This document shows positions 7,965-16,506 of a stretch of 28,749 bases of DNA, one piece after another (position 1 is the first letter of the stretch; every line of letters begins with the position of its first letter). The DNA is taken from NCBI GenBank assembly GCA_043779185.1, contig JAYWEQ010000024.1:1-28749 (forward strand), given 5' to 3'. Under the pieces are notes generated by a model. The model was given only the letters and a program-made list of their open reading frames with translations. It did not search any database and was not told the origin of the DNA. This DNA comes from JAYWDA01 sp043779185 (lineage in GTDB: Bacteria > Bdellovibrionota > Bdellovibrionia > Bdellovibrionales > Bdellovibrionaceae). The translations under genes were made by a program, and so were the position numbers.

Positions 7965-8749
7965 TGAACAGTCTTTACATGATGTCTGAAGTGAAAGTGC
8001 TTGTTTTCTCTCTGGTTCTAATCAGAATGATTTCTTTTATTGTGGCTTCGCCCGTTTTTGGCAGTGCTCAAATCAGTGCTCACGCCAAAGTCTTATTGTG
8101 TGTCACTTTAGCGATCTGTCTTTTTCCATCAATTCCAGTCGATTCAAAAGTTTATGACGGTCTTACAAATGATTTAATTTCCTTGGCGGGACGTGAAGTT
8201 CTTGTCGGCATCAGCTTAGGATTTTTCAGTCGAATGTTTTTTTATACTGTCTCCATGGCGGGTCAGTTGATTTCAAATTCTATCGGCCTCAGTGCTGGGC
8301 AGATGTTTAATCCCTTATTAGGCAGTCCAGGAAATATCATTGAACAATTTTATAGTATCTTGGGAATGCTTTTCTTTTTTATGGTGAATGGGCACCACAT
8401 GCTGATCGGTGCTTTAGCGCAAAGTTTTGATTTCATCAAAGTAGGTCAATTAAGATTTAATATGGGCGCTTTTTCTGAAGTCGCTCTTTTTGGTCAAACA
8501 ATTCTACTGATCACAGTGAAAATGTGCGCGCCTGTTCTGGTGGCGATTCTGCTCAGTCAGGTGTCGTTGGGTTTATTAGGGCGAGCCATTCCTCAGATGA
8601 ATGTTTTAGTCACAAGTTTTCCTGTCACAGTCATGTTGGGTTTAGGAGTCATGATCATTTGCATCCCATTGTATATGAATGGTCTTAATAATTTGATTGA
8701 AGTTGTTGCCGTGAATTTACTGCAGCTGATGAAGGGCATTAATGTCTGA
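7964..8749 (+). CDS. fliR: Flagellar export gate protein FliR
   Basis: Single-copy export-gate subunit of 261 residues with about six membrane-embedded helices. Family signatures include LVLIRMISFIVASPVFG at the start, GREVLVGISLGFF, AGQLISNSIGLSAGQMFNP, and the C-terminal RAIPQMNVLVTSFPVTVMLG. It starts on the fliQ stop (TAATG) and overlaps flhB by eight bases, keeping stoichiometry by coupled translation. Confidence 0.97.
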   Translation: MNSLYMMSEVKVLVFSLVLIRMISFIVASPVFGSAQISAHAKVLLCVTLAICLFPSIPVDSKVYDGLTNDLISLAGREVLVGISLGFFSRMFFYTVSMAGQLISNSIGLSAGQMFNPLLGSPGNIIEQFYSILGMLFFFMVNGHHMLIGALAQSFDFIKVGQLRFNMGAFSEVALFGQTILLITVKMCAPVLVAILLSQVSLGLLGRAIPQMNVLVTSFPVTVMLGLGVMIICIPLYMNGLNNLIEVVAVNLLQLMKGINV

Positions 8750-9812
8750 CGAACAGGGCGAACGCTCAGAACAGGCGACGGACGCGCGGCGGGAAGAATT
8801 CCGTAAGCGGGGTCAAGTGGCTCACACCCGTGAGTTGGGCGGTGCTTTGATTTTGTTGTTGGCGGCCTTGGGTATGTACGCGGCTGGGCGATTTTTATTT
8901 GCTAATATATTTGATCTTTTCAACTACACCTTTGGGCCGGACATGGTGAAAACTGTTCGACAAGGCGAATACGGAGATCTTTTAAAATTTGTCGGTTACA
9001 AGGCAGTCATTATGACGATGCCTTTAGTTGGAATCGCGATGGTTTTAGGAGTGGCTGCCAACGTGTTTCAGCTTGGATTTTTGCAAGTTGAAGATGCTCT
9101 GATGCCAGACTTTAATAAAATTAACCCACTTGAGGGATTCAAACGAATTGTTTCTTTGCGCGGACTTGTGGAATGGTTAAAGTCGATTGCAAAAATGGTT
9201 GGGATCAGCGTTGTTCTTTATTTTCTTTTAAAATCCGAAGTGGTTCAAATTCCAAAGTTAATGACTTTTTCAATCGAACAAATGCTGGTCTACATTGGCA
9301 CGATTGTTTTTAAGTTATGTTTTTCGGTGGGAATTATTTCCTTAGCATTAGCTTTGGGCGATTATTTTTTTCAGCGTTGGGACTTAGAGCGCAAAATGAT
9401 GATGACCAAGCAAGAAGTTAAAGAAGAGGTCAAGCAGCGAGAAGGGGATCCGATGATTAAAGCTCGGATCCGCCGCATCCAAAGGGAAATGGCTAATAAA
9501 CGAATGATGGCCGATATTCCTAAAGCCGATGTCATCGTGACCAATCCGACCCATATCGCGATTGCTTTAAAGTATTCAGCCGAATTGCCGGCGCCGCAAG
9601 TGATTGCAAAGGGTGCTGATTTGATCGCTGAAAAAATTAGAGAAATAGCCCGTGAGCACAATATTCCAATCGTAGAAAATAAGCCTTTAGCCAGGACCAT
9701 TTATAAGACTCTAAAAATTGGCCAAGTGGTTCCCCGTGAGCTTTTTGTCGCCGTGGCTGAGGTTCTTTCTTATGTTTATAAACTCAAGAAAAGAAAGTCG
9801 GGTAAAAGATAA
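8742..9812 (+). CDS. flhB: Flagellar export switch protein FlhB
   Basis: Export-gate protein that switches substrate class from rod/hook to filament. N-terminal ERSEQATDARREEFRKRGQV is the conserved cytoplasmic tail, followed by four membrane helices (about residues 30-215). The cytoplasmic domain carries the self-cleavage motif N268-P269-T270-H271 within VTNPTHIAIALKY, then KGADLIAEKIREIA and NKPLARTIYK. Length (356) is normal. The intact NPTH indicates that autocleavage is kept. Overlaps fliR by eight bases and flhA by one. Confidence 0.98.
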   Translation: MSDEQGERSEQATDARREEFRKRGQVAHTRELGGALILLLAALGMYAAGRFLFANIFDLFNYTFGPDMVKTVRQGEYGDLLKFVGYKAVIMTMPLVGIAMVLGVAANVFQLGFLQVEDALMPDFNKINPLEGFKRIVSLRGLVEWLKSIAKMVGISVVLYFLLKSEVVQIPKLMTFSIEQMLVYIGTIVFKLCFSVGIISLALALGDYFFQRWDLERKMMMTKQEVKEEVKQREGDPMIKARIRRIQREMANKRMMADIPKADVIVTNPTHIAIALKYSAELPAPQVIAKGADLIAEKIREIAREHNIPIVENKPLARTIYKTLKIGQVVPRELFVAVAEVLSYVYKLKKRKSGKR

Positions 9813-11911
9813 TGGAAGATATTTTTCAATTTCTGAAAAAATTCGAAAAATATACTAAGAACACCGATCTTTTGATCGCCGTGGGCTTACTTGCGATCTT
9901 GTCGGTGATGATTATTCCATTGCCACCGATTGTCTTGGATTTAGCCCTGAGCTTGTCTTTAGGTCTTAGTTTATTGATTTTATTGGTTTCTGTTTACACC
10001 AAGCGAGCCTTGGACTTCACTTCGTTTCCGTCGCTGCTTTTAATAACCACTTTGTATCGGTTATCCCTGAATGTCGCAACAACGCGATTGATTTTGACTC
10101 ACGGTCATGAAGGTCCCAAAGCGGCTGGTGAAGTGATCAATGCGTTTGGTAATTTCGTGGTGGGAAATAACTACGTTATTGGATTTATTGTCTTCCTTAT
10201 TTTAATAGTCATCAACTTCATAGTCATCACCAAGGGTTCGGGGCGCGTCGCTGAAGTGGCCGCTCGCTTTACTTTGGATGCGATGCCAGGAAAGCAAATG
10301 TCTATTGATGCCGACCTGAACGCCGGGCTGATCAATGAAACTGAAGCTCGTCGGCGCCGTCGTGAAATTGAGCAAGAAGCTGACTTTTATGGAGCCATGG
10401 ATGGTGCCTCGAAATTTGTCAGAGGAGACGCCATCGCTGGTATTATCATCACCTTAATTAATATTATCGGTGGTCTATTAATTGGTGTGATTCAAAAGAA
10501 TTTAGATATTGGAACGGCCGCTAAATACTACACGATGTTAACCATCGGAGACGGACTGTTATCTCAGATTCCAGCTTTAATTATTTCCACCGCGGCGGGT
10601 ACGATTGTGACTCGAAGTTCTGGCACCGGTGAAAATATGGGCCATGAAATCACCTCGCAATTATTAATGAATCCCAAAGCTGTTTATGTGACAGCAACGG
10701 TGATTGGCCTTTTGGCCCTTGTTCCTGGGTTGCCAACCGCCCCATTTCTTTTTCTAGCTTTCGTTTTTGCTTCAGTGGCTTGGGTGATTACAAAATACAA
10801 AACCGAAGCGATTGAAATTGAAAAAAAGAAAACAGACGCAATTTCAATGGGACCGAAAAAAGAAAATATCGAAACAATGCTGCCATTGGATATGGTCGAG
10901 CTTGAAGTAGGTTACGGCTTAATCAATGTGGTTGAATCCGATAAAAGCGGTGATTTACTTGAAAGGATCGTCAGTATTCGTAAGCAATTTGCCTTGGATT
11001 TGGGAATCATCGTTCCTAGTATTCATATCCGGGATAATTTGCAATTAGCTCCTGGCGAATATCGATTGCTCATTAAAGGAAATAAAGTGGGCGGCGGAAT
11101 GCTTCGTCCCGAATGTATGCTGGCGATGGATCCCGGCAATGTCACTGCAAAAGTTGAGGGTGTTCCAACAAAAGAACCTGCCTTCGGCCTTGATGCGATG
11201 TGGATATCTCCGGCCCGAAAAGAAGAAGCCGAAATTTCAGGATACACTGTTGTCGATCTGCCGACAGTGATGGCCACACACTTGACTGAAATTATTCGAA
11301 CGCACGCCCATGAATTGCTGGGACGGCAAGAGTCATCAAGTCTGATTGAAAACTTTAAGAAAACAAATCCTAAAGTGGTCGAAGAGCTTATTCCTGATCT
11401 ATTGCCACTTGGAACTGTCGTTCGCGTTTTGCAAAATCTTTTGCGCGAACAAGTCTCCATCAGGGATCTGTTAACAATTTTTGAGACCTTGGCTGACGAC
11501 GCTCCTAAATCAAAAGACGCTGATGTTTTAACTGAGGGCGTACGTAAAGGTTTAGCACGTGGAATTACGGCTAAGTACACGACCGAGCTTGGAAATATTC
11601 CAGTCATTACGCTTCATCCAAGAGTTGAAGAGACAATTGCAAATTCCTTATTGCAAACGGAACAGGGTATCCAATTGGTGATGGACCCGAACTCAGCGCA
11701 TGCGTTGATTAACCAGATTGCGATGACCGTTGAAACTCATCCAGAAATTGCTGGTCAGCCAATTTTGCTGACCAATCCGACCTCAAGGCGACATATTTAT
11801 CGTCTGACCTCGCGATTTATTCCTCAGCTGGTTGTTTTATCTCATAATGAATTAGTGGCAGAGGCTAACGTTAAATCAATAGCTTACGTGGAGTTGGGAA
11901 ATGCAGGTTAA
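9812..11911 (+). CDS. flhA: Flagellar export gate protein FlhA
   Basis: Large export-gate subunit (699 residues) that uses proton motive force and binds chaperone-substrate complexes through its nonameric cytoplasmic ring. The N-terminal half (about 1-330) has eight membrane helices and the FHIPEP signature region: FTSFPSLLLITTLYRLSLNV, RVAEVAARFTLDAMPGKQM, DADLNAGLI and RRRREIEQEADFYGAMDGA. The C-terminal cytoplasmic domain begins near MLPLDMVELEVGYGLI and ends with LVVLSHNEL. It starts on the flhB stop (TAATG) and overlaps flhF by 11 bases. Confidence 0.98.
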   Translation: MEDIFQFLKKFEKYTKNTDLLIAVGLLAILSVMIIPLPPIVLDLALSLSLGLSLLILLVSVYTKRALDFTSFPSLLLITTLYRLSLNVATTRLILTHGHEGPKAAGEVINAFGNFVVGNNYVIGFIVFLILIVINFIVITKGSGRVAEVAARFTLDAMPGKQMSIDADLNAGLINETEARRRRREIEQEADFYGAMDGASKFVRGDAIAGIIITLINIIGGLLIGVIQKNLDIGTAAKYYTMLTIGDGLLSQIPALIISTAAGTIVTRSSGTGENMGHEITSQLLMNPKAVYVTATVIGLLALVPGLPTAPFLFLAFVFASVAWVITKYKTEAIEIEKKKTDAISMGPKKENIETMLPLDMVELEVGYGLINVVESDKSGDLLERIVSIRKQFALDLGIIVPSIHIRDNLQLAPGEYRLLIKGNKVGGGMLRPECMLAMDPGNVTAKVEGVPTKEPAFGLDAMWISPARKEEAEISGYTVVDLPTVMATHLTEIIRTHAHELLGRQESSSLIENFKKTNPKVVEELIPDLLPLGTVVRVLQNLLREQVSIRDLLTIFETLADDAPKSKDADVLTEGVRKGLARGITAKYTTELGNIPVITLHPRVEETIANSLLQTEQGIQLVMDPNSAHALINQIAMTVETHPEIAGQPILLTNPTSRRHIYRLTSRFIPQLVVLSHNELVAEANVKSIAYVELGNAG

Positions 11912-13322
11912 GAAATTTGAAGCCCGAACGATGAAAGAAGCCCTAGAGATGGTCAAGACCCAGTTGGGTCCTGATGCCATCATTCTTTCAGCCCGCGATA
12001 ACAATAAAAGCTTTGGACTTGTTGGCGAAGGCAGCGTCGAAATTACAGCTGCTGTCAGTGAAGACACTTTGCACAAAAAAAGATTCGTTGAATCTAGAAT
12101 TAATGATCGGGATAAACAGCGCTTTCAGCAAAGCCCTGCAAAAGTTCAAAAAACATTTATTGAAAACATGGTCAAAACACATTTGGACAATCAGCCCAAG
12201 GCCGTGACTCGTCAAAGATATATAGAAATTGATGATACTCAAGCCCAGGTTCGGCAAGAGGAAGTTGCTAATGCCCGCATTAAAAATGCAGCTCAGCGCG
12301 CCTGGTCCAGCTTTGCCAATAACACCTGGCAAGAAGAGGTCGCAACTTCGGCCCCGACGTTAAAAATGGCAGCAGCACCAGCACCATCCGGTCCCGTTGA
12401 AAAAGCCGAGATCAATCAGTTGAAAAATGAAATTGCGGGACTGAAGGATTTACTGAATCGATTTGAAAATATGCCGCAGCAGTTTGTAAGCTCTTATCCA
12501 GGTCAAAGCTATGGCCTTCCTTTTGAACTTAGTTTTATGTTTGAAAGACTGGTGCAGACCGGTGTTTCAGAAGACTTTGTCGTTGATATTTTAAACCAAG
12601 TTCAAGAGACCGTACCCGTTGCAAAATTAAAAAATAAATCCCTGATCGAGGGATGGGTTGCAAAACATATTTTGGAAACGACTCGGATCGAAACGACTGT
12701 TTCTGAAAAAATCCATGTTTTTATGGGCGGAGCCGGCAGCGGTAAAACTTCGCAATTAGTAAAAATGGCCAGTGACTTAGTCATCAATCAAGGCAAAAAA
12801 GTGGCGTTATTTACCACCGACACTTTTAAAGTCGGTGCGGCTGATCAATTAAGAATTTATGCACAGATTTTAAACGTGCCCTTCGCGATCATTCGGGGTC
12901 CCGAAGATTGGTCAAAAATAATTAAATTTTTATCCCAAGTCGACACGGTTTTAGTGGACGTTCCAAGCTTTAGTTTAAAAAACCAAGAAGAAATTCAAAA
13001 GCTCCGAAATATTTTGCCATCCAAAGATTTAAGCACTCGGTATCATTTTGTGGTTTCATCTATGGCAAAAGATTCTGACACCGCAGATTTAGCAAGAAGA
13101 TACTCAGTGATTGGTTTTGATGACGTTATTTTTACGGCCATTGATCAGTCGATTCAGCATGGAACGATTTATAATTTTATGAAAAGGCATCAATGTCCCA
13201 TTCACTCTTTTGGTATAGGCTCAAGAGTCCCTGAAGATTTTGAGTACGCGACACGAGAAAGAGTTTTAGATTTATTGATGAAGATCACACAGTATAAATT
13301 CGAAGACGCTTCGGCGAGTTGA
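11901..13322 (+). CDS. flhF: SRP-type GTPase FlhF with altered G3 and G4 motifs
   Basis: SRP-family GTPase that places the flagellum at the pole. The protein has 473 residues. Residues 1-50 are the conserved FlhF start (MQVKKFEARTMKEALEMVKT, LGPDAIILSARD), followed by a variable basic region and the NG domain. G1 is intact (GGAGSGKTS, K282), and so is TDTFKVGAADQLRIYA (G2). The G3 motif, normally DTxG, reads D353-V-P-S. The G4 motif, normally TKxD, reads T412-A-I-D415, without the Lys. The identity is secure by position and N-terminus, but GTP hydrolysis or base specificity may differ from studied FlhF proteins. Overlaps flhA by 11 bases; flhG follows directly. Confidence 0.95.
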   Translation: MQVKKFEARTMKEALEMVKTQLGPDAIILSARDNNKSFGLVGEGSVEITAAVSEDTLHKKRFVESRINDRDKQRFQQSPAKVQKTFIENMVKTHLDNQPKAVTRQRYIEIDDTQAQVRQEEVANARIKNAAQRAWSSFANNTWQEEVATSAPTLKMAAAPAPSGPVEKAEINQLKNEIAGLKDLLNRFENMPQQFVSSYPGQSYGLPFELSFMFERLVQTGVSEDFVVDILNQVQETVPVAKLKNKSLIEGWVAKHILETTRIETTVSEKIHVFMGGAGSGKTSQLVKMASDLVINQGKKVALFTTDTFKVGAADQLRIYAQILNVPFAIIRGPEDWSKIIKFLSQVDTVLVDVPSFSLKNQEEIQKLRNILPSKDLSTRYHFVVSSMAKDSDTADLARRYSVIGFDDVIFTAIDQSIQHGTIYNFMKRHQCPIHSFGIGSRVPEDFEYATRERVLDLLMKITQYKFEDASAS

Positions 13323-13332
13323 GGTGATAAGT

Positions 13333-14145
13333 ATGCAAGGACGTAAGACAAAAGTGATCAGTATTTCGTCGGGAAAAGGCGGCGTTGGCAAATCCACGAT
13401 CGTTGCCAACACGGCTTTCAAATTAGCTCAAATGGGAAAGAAAGTCTTAATTTTTGATGGCGATATGGGGATGGCTAACATCGATATCTTTTTCAGCGTC
13501 AGACCCCATGGGACAATCCACGACGTCATCACTGGCGAAAAAACCATCAATGAGATTTTAATTGAAGTGATGCCAAATATTTTTCTGATCCCAGGCGGCT
13601 CGGGGGTGAGCGAACTGCAAAATTTAGATCATTTTAGTCGAAGATCCTTAGTTGATAAGGTCAGCGCTTTGCCTCAAGATTTTGACGTCATGCTGATCGA
13701 CACGTCACCGGGGCTTGGTGAAAACGTCCTCTATTTCAATTCCGCCGCAGACACAAAAGCTGTGATTCTGACGCCAGATCCTTCAAGCTTAGCAGATTGT
13801 TATGCCTTGATTAAAGTCTTGAATAAAAAGCATCGCGAAGCCCATTTTTCATTAATTTGTAATCAAGTAAAAGATGAAATGGAAGGACTGCGGCTTTATC
13901 AAAGATTTTCAGATGTCACTAGTAAGTTTTTAAACATTGGACTGGACTACTTAGGAAGTATTCCGCAGGACCCTGTTCTTCGAATGAACAATCAAATGCA
14001 GCGTCTTGTCGTCAAGCACGAGCCTCACTCCGCTTCAGCTTTGGCGATTGGGCAAATGGTTCCAAGACTTATTCGTTTGCATTCTCAAACTGAGACAGCC
14101 AGTGGTCTTCAAAAATTTTGGGAGCAGGTCATCGGTGTAGCTTAG
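13333..14145 (+). CDS. flhG: MinD-like ATPase FlhG (FleN/YlxH), short N-terminus
   Basis: ParA/MinD-family ATPase that limits flagellar number and acts with FlhF. Deviant Walker A KGGVGKST, switch I region DGDMGMANIDIFF, and Walker B LIDTSPGLG are present. The C-terminal part has VLRMNNQMQRLVV near the expected membrane-targeting region. ATG at 13333 is preferred, with GAGG eight bases upstream; a GTG nine bases earlier is possible. Only about ten residues precede the Walker A region (MQGRKTKVISISSGKGG). The DQAxxLR activator helix of typical FlhG is therefore absent with either start. Ten bases after flhF; the adjoining order flhF-flhG-fliA is common. Confidence 0.95.
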   Translation: MQGRKTKVISISSGKGGVGKSTIVANTAFKLAQMGKKVLIFDGDMGMANIDIFFSVRPHGTIHDVITGEKTINEILIEVMPNIFLIPGGSGVSELQNLDHFSRRSLVDKVSALPQDFDVMLIDTSPGLGENVLYFNSAADTKAVILTPDPSSLADCYALIKVLNKKHREAHFSLICNQVKDEMEGLRLYQRFSDVTSKFLNIGLDYLGSIPQDPVLRMNNQMQRLVVKHEPHSASALAIGQMVPRLIRLHSQTETASGLQKFWEQVIGVA

Positions 14146-14214
14146 AGCGAGTTTTTTGAATTGGACTTTTAGGTCTGGGATACGTTTGCTAGAATATATC
14201 AATCAGGGGTAAAA

Positions 14215-15000
14215 ATGGCTAAAAATGCAGCGCTGCTAAAAAAGTACAAAGAAGAGCCAAAAAGGCTGACTCAAAAGCAAAAAGATCAGCTGATCAAAGA
14301 ATATGCCCCCCTCATTAAATTTATTGCACAAAAAATTGCTGTGCGCTTGCCTTCTAATATTGAGCTTGATGATTTGATGTCAGCCGGCGTGATCGGTTTG
14401 ATGGATGCGATCGATAAGTACGATCCCTCGCGTGATAATAAATTTAAAACCTACGCTGAATTTCGAATTCGCGGAGCCATTCTTGACGAATTAAGGGCGC
14501 AAGATTGGGTGCCGCGCTCGATCCGCGATAAAGCAAAAGTTTTAGATAAGACAATTGTTCATTTAGAATCTGAGTTTGGCAGATCCGCCACCGATGAAGA
14601 AGTTGCAACAGCTTTAAGTATCTCAATGGATGAGTTCCATGATTTGGTCAATCAAGTGCGACCGGTCAGCTTACTGTCAATCGATGATGCTCAGACTTTC
14701 AGTAATACCGATAAAAAATCGATCCTCAATCTTTTAGAAGGTTCAAGATTAAATAATCCCTACAATCAATTAAATATTAAAACCATTAAAGATTTAGTGG
14801 CTTCTGCCATCGAAGAGCTGCCAGAACGCCAACGTTTGGTCCTTTCGCTGTATTACTTTGAAGATCTAAATTTAAAAGAGATCGGCCAAGTTTTACGAGT
14901 TACTGAAAGCCGTGTTTCGCAATTGCACGCTCAAGCCGTCCAACGACTGCGAGCCAAATTGACCGCAAGCCTTGGTGCTGGCGAAATGGAAGTCGCTTAA
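14215..15000 (+). CDS. fliA: Flagellar sigma factor FliA (sigma-28, WhiG type)
   Basis: Sigma-70 family member that directs RNA polymerase to late flagellar promoters. The protein has 261 residues. Region 2 shows YAPLIKFIAQKIAVRLPSN, ELDDLMSAGVIGLMDAIDKY and FKTYAEFRIRGAILDELRAQ with DWVPRSIRDKAK, the FliA/WhiG hallmark. Region 3 is around FGRSATDEEVATALSIS, and region 4 is LPERQRLVLSLYYFEDLNLK with the helix-turn-helix EIGQVLRVTESRVSQLHAQA. It follows flhG after 69 bases with an AGGGG site. I see no terminator in that gap, so read-through from the operon is likely. Convergent with rpoH; both use the TTAA at 14997-15000 as stop. Confidence 0.97.
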   Translation: MAKNAALLKKYKEEPKRLTQKQKDQLIKEYAPLIKFIAQKIAVRLPSNIELDDLMSAGVIGLMDAIDKYDPSRDNKFKTYAEFRIRGAILDELRAQDWVPRSIRDKAKVLDKTIVHLESEFGRSATDEEVATALSISMDEFHDLVNQVRPVSLLSIDDAQTFSNTDKKSILNLLEGSRLNNPYNQLNIKTIKDLVASAIEELPERQRLVLSLYYFEDLNLKEIGQVLRVTESRVSQLHAQAVQRLRAKLTASLGAGEMEVA

Positions 15001-16073
15001 TTTTCCTCACCCAACATGCGCGATTTAATTTTCTTCATTAATCGCGCTTCCATTTGGCGAACGGCTTCGCGGGTGATGCCGTGTTTTTTGCCGATCTCTT
15101 GTAATGTCAGGGGTTCATCGTTTAAGATGCGCTCATCTAAAATAATTTTTTCACGTTCTGAAAGTTCAGGCCGAATTTCTTCGATCTTATCTCTTAAGAT
15201 TGATAGCTGTTCCTCATTGGCTAGGCGAACATCAACAGGGACGTCATCTTTATTATCTTTTTGAAAATCTTGAAATGTTTTTGAAGAGTCATCATCCACA
15301 GGCCGGTCCAGGCTGATATCTCGGCCCGAAAGCCGTTGCGCCATAGATGTAATTTCGTCCTCAGGAATCCCCAGTCGCTGGCTTAACAAAGCCAAATTCG
15401 GACCCTCACCCATGGCATCTAAAGCATCCTTTTGTTTTTGTAGCTGGTAGAAAAGCTTTCGTTGATTTTGGGTTGTGCCAATCCGAACTAAAGAATATTG
15501 GCGCATCAGATATTCTTGAATGTAGCCACGAATCCACCACACCGCATAAGTGATCAGACGATTGCCTTTGTACGGATTAAATTCTCGGACCGCGTGCATC
15601 AGCCCAACATTGCCCTCTTGAACTAGATCAATCATTCGGGCGCCAAAGCGAGAATACTCGGCCGCAATTTTCACGACAAATCGCAAATTAGACTTTACTA
15701 AAGTTTGACCAATTTCTGGATCCTTGGTTTCAACGAATTTTTGCGCAAGCTGCAATTCCTCTTCCCGAGTCAGGACAGGATATTTTCTAATTTCATTAAG
15801 ATACATGACCAAGGGATCTGTGCTTGTCAGACCTTTGCTGGGGACAAGGGCTGGAAGTTGGGTCGGGACGCCAGCCACTTTGATCAGCTTTTCAAGGTCT
15901 TGATCAGAGGCTTCTAAAGAGTCTTCAACAACAGCCGGCAGGCTATTTTCAGTGACGATTTCAGCCACCACATTTTTTGGTTTTTTTTTCGGCTTCGGAC
16001 CAGGTTTCGTCAGCGGCTTTTCAGAGCGACGGGTCGTTTTTAGAGTTGTTTTTGAAATGCCTTTTTTAGCCAT
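14997..16073 (-). CDS. rpoH: RpoH-type (sigma-32) heat-shock sigma factor with long N-terminal extension
   Basis: Alternative sigma factor of 358 residues. Region 2 is clear (LVKSNLRFVVKIAAEYSR, MIDLVQEGNVGLMHAVREF, LITYAVWWIRGYIQEYL). Just after it, QNQRKLFYQLQKQKD corresponds to the RpoH box (QRKLFFNLR in enterobacteria), which sets sigma-32 proteins apart. Region 4 has LSEREKIILDERIL and TLQEIGKKHGITREAVRQME. About 75 extra residues at the N-terminus are Lys/Pro/Thr-rich (for example KPLTKPGPKPKKKPK) and are absent from enterobacterial RpoH. It lies 12 bases behind the small PHA-type gene and is probably co-transcribed with it. The Shine-Dalgarno is weak. A general primary sigma factor is excluded by the lack of region 1.1 and by size. 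Confidence 0.88.
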   Translation of the reverse strand: MAKKGISKTTLKTTRRSEKPLTKPGPKPKKKPKNVVAEIVTENSLPAVVEDSLEASDQDLEKLIKVAGVPTQLPALVPSKGLTSTDPLVMYLNEIRKYPVLTREEELQLAQKFVETKDPEIGQTLVKSNLRFVVKIAAEYSRFGARMIDLVQEGNVGLMHAVREFNPYKGNRLITYAVWWIRGYIQEYLMRQYSLVRIGTTQNQRKLFYQLQKQKDALDAMGEGPNLALLSQRLGIPEDEITSMAQRLSGRDISLDRPVDDDSSKTFQDFQKDNKDDVPVDVRLANEEQLSILRDKIEEIRPELSEREKIILDERILNDEPLTLQEIGKKHGITREAVRQMEARLMKKIKSRMLGEEN

Positions 16074-16085
16074 GATATTTACTTT

Positions 16086-16391
16086 TTAAGCCAAGTGTTT
16101 TTTCAACATTTTAACCAGAGAATCTTGAATTTTTCCTTTAAAAGGCATTAACAGGAATGGAAGATCCACCGTGATGTTGATCTGGCTGTTCGGACCTTCG
16201 GCGGCAACATTCATTTCGGCCTTAAACTGCGATCCAGAGATGGAAGCACTTTTTTTCGAATCATTGAAAGTGCATTGCGCCTTTGCATCAAGCTTGGCGA
16301 TTTCATTGTCTTTGCTCAGAAAACCCTTAATTGTTTTATAGGTTTCGTCAGCGTTTTTTGTGGATGGGTGCTCGATCTTAAATTTTGGCAT
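16086..16391 (-). CDS. Small polyhydroxyalkanoate-system-type protein
   Basis: Protein of 101 residues without signal peptide or membrane helix. The pattern of an N-terminal helix (NADETYKTIKGFLSKDNEI), strands with alternating polarity (FKAEMNVAAEGPNSQINITV) and the ending VDLPFLLMPFKGKIQDSLVK resembles the putative polyhydroxyalkanoic acid system family. The DLPxLLxPFKGKI segment is the best hallmark. In other bacteria such genes sit near phasin and PHA synthase genes; here none is nearby, so a link to PHA is uncertain. First gene of a likely unit with rpoH, 12 bases downstream. Confidence 0.6.
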   Translation of the reverse strand: MPKFKIEHPSTKNADETYKTIKGFLSKDNEIAKLDAKAQCTFNDSKKSASISGSQFKAEMNVAAEGPNSQINITVDLPFLLMPFKGKIQDSLVKMLKKHLA

Positions 16392-16451
16392 AAACCCAAT
16401 CTAATCCGTCTGTGCCAGCACTGTCCACCAAAACTGATTTTGACCTCGTGG

Positions 16452-16464
16452 TGACACTGTGTCA
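16452..16464. promoter_or_regulatory. Palindrome in the rpoH-unit/aspS divergent promoter region
   Basis: TGACAC-T-GTGTCA, perfect six-base arms around one base. It lies in the 115-base gap between the divergent PHA-type gene and aspS, about 43 bases ahead of the aspS ATG. The position fits an operator, but the binding protein is unknown. Confidence 0.35.
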
Positions 16465-16506
16465 GTATCAAGGTTTCACGACAGATCAAAGGTTTAAGGA
16501 AATTTT

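Noticed and set aside
11023..11607. 194-codon minus-strand frame inside flhA
   Set aside because: Shadow frame within a highly conserved gene; no ribosome site or recognisable motif.
14176..14190. TGGGATACGTTTGCT before fliA, similar to a sigma-54 promoter
   Set aside because: The GG to GC spacing is at most nine bases instead of ten; sigma-54 is strict about this spacing.
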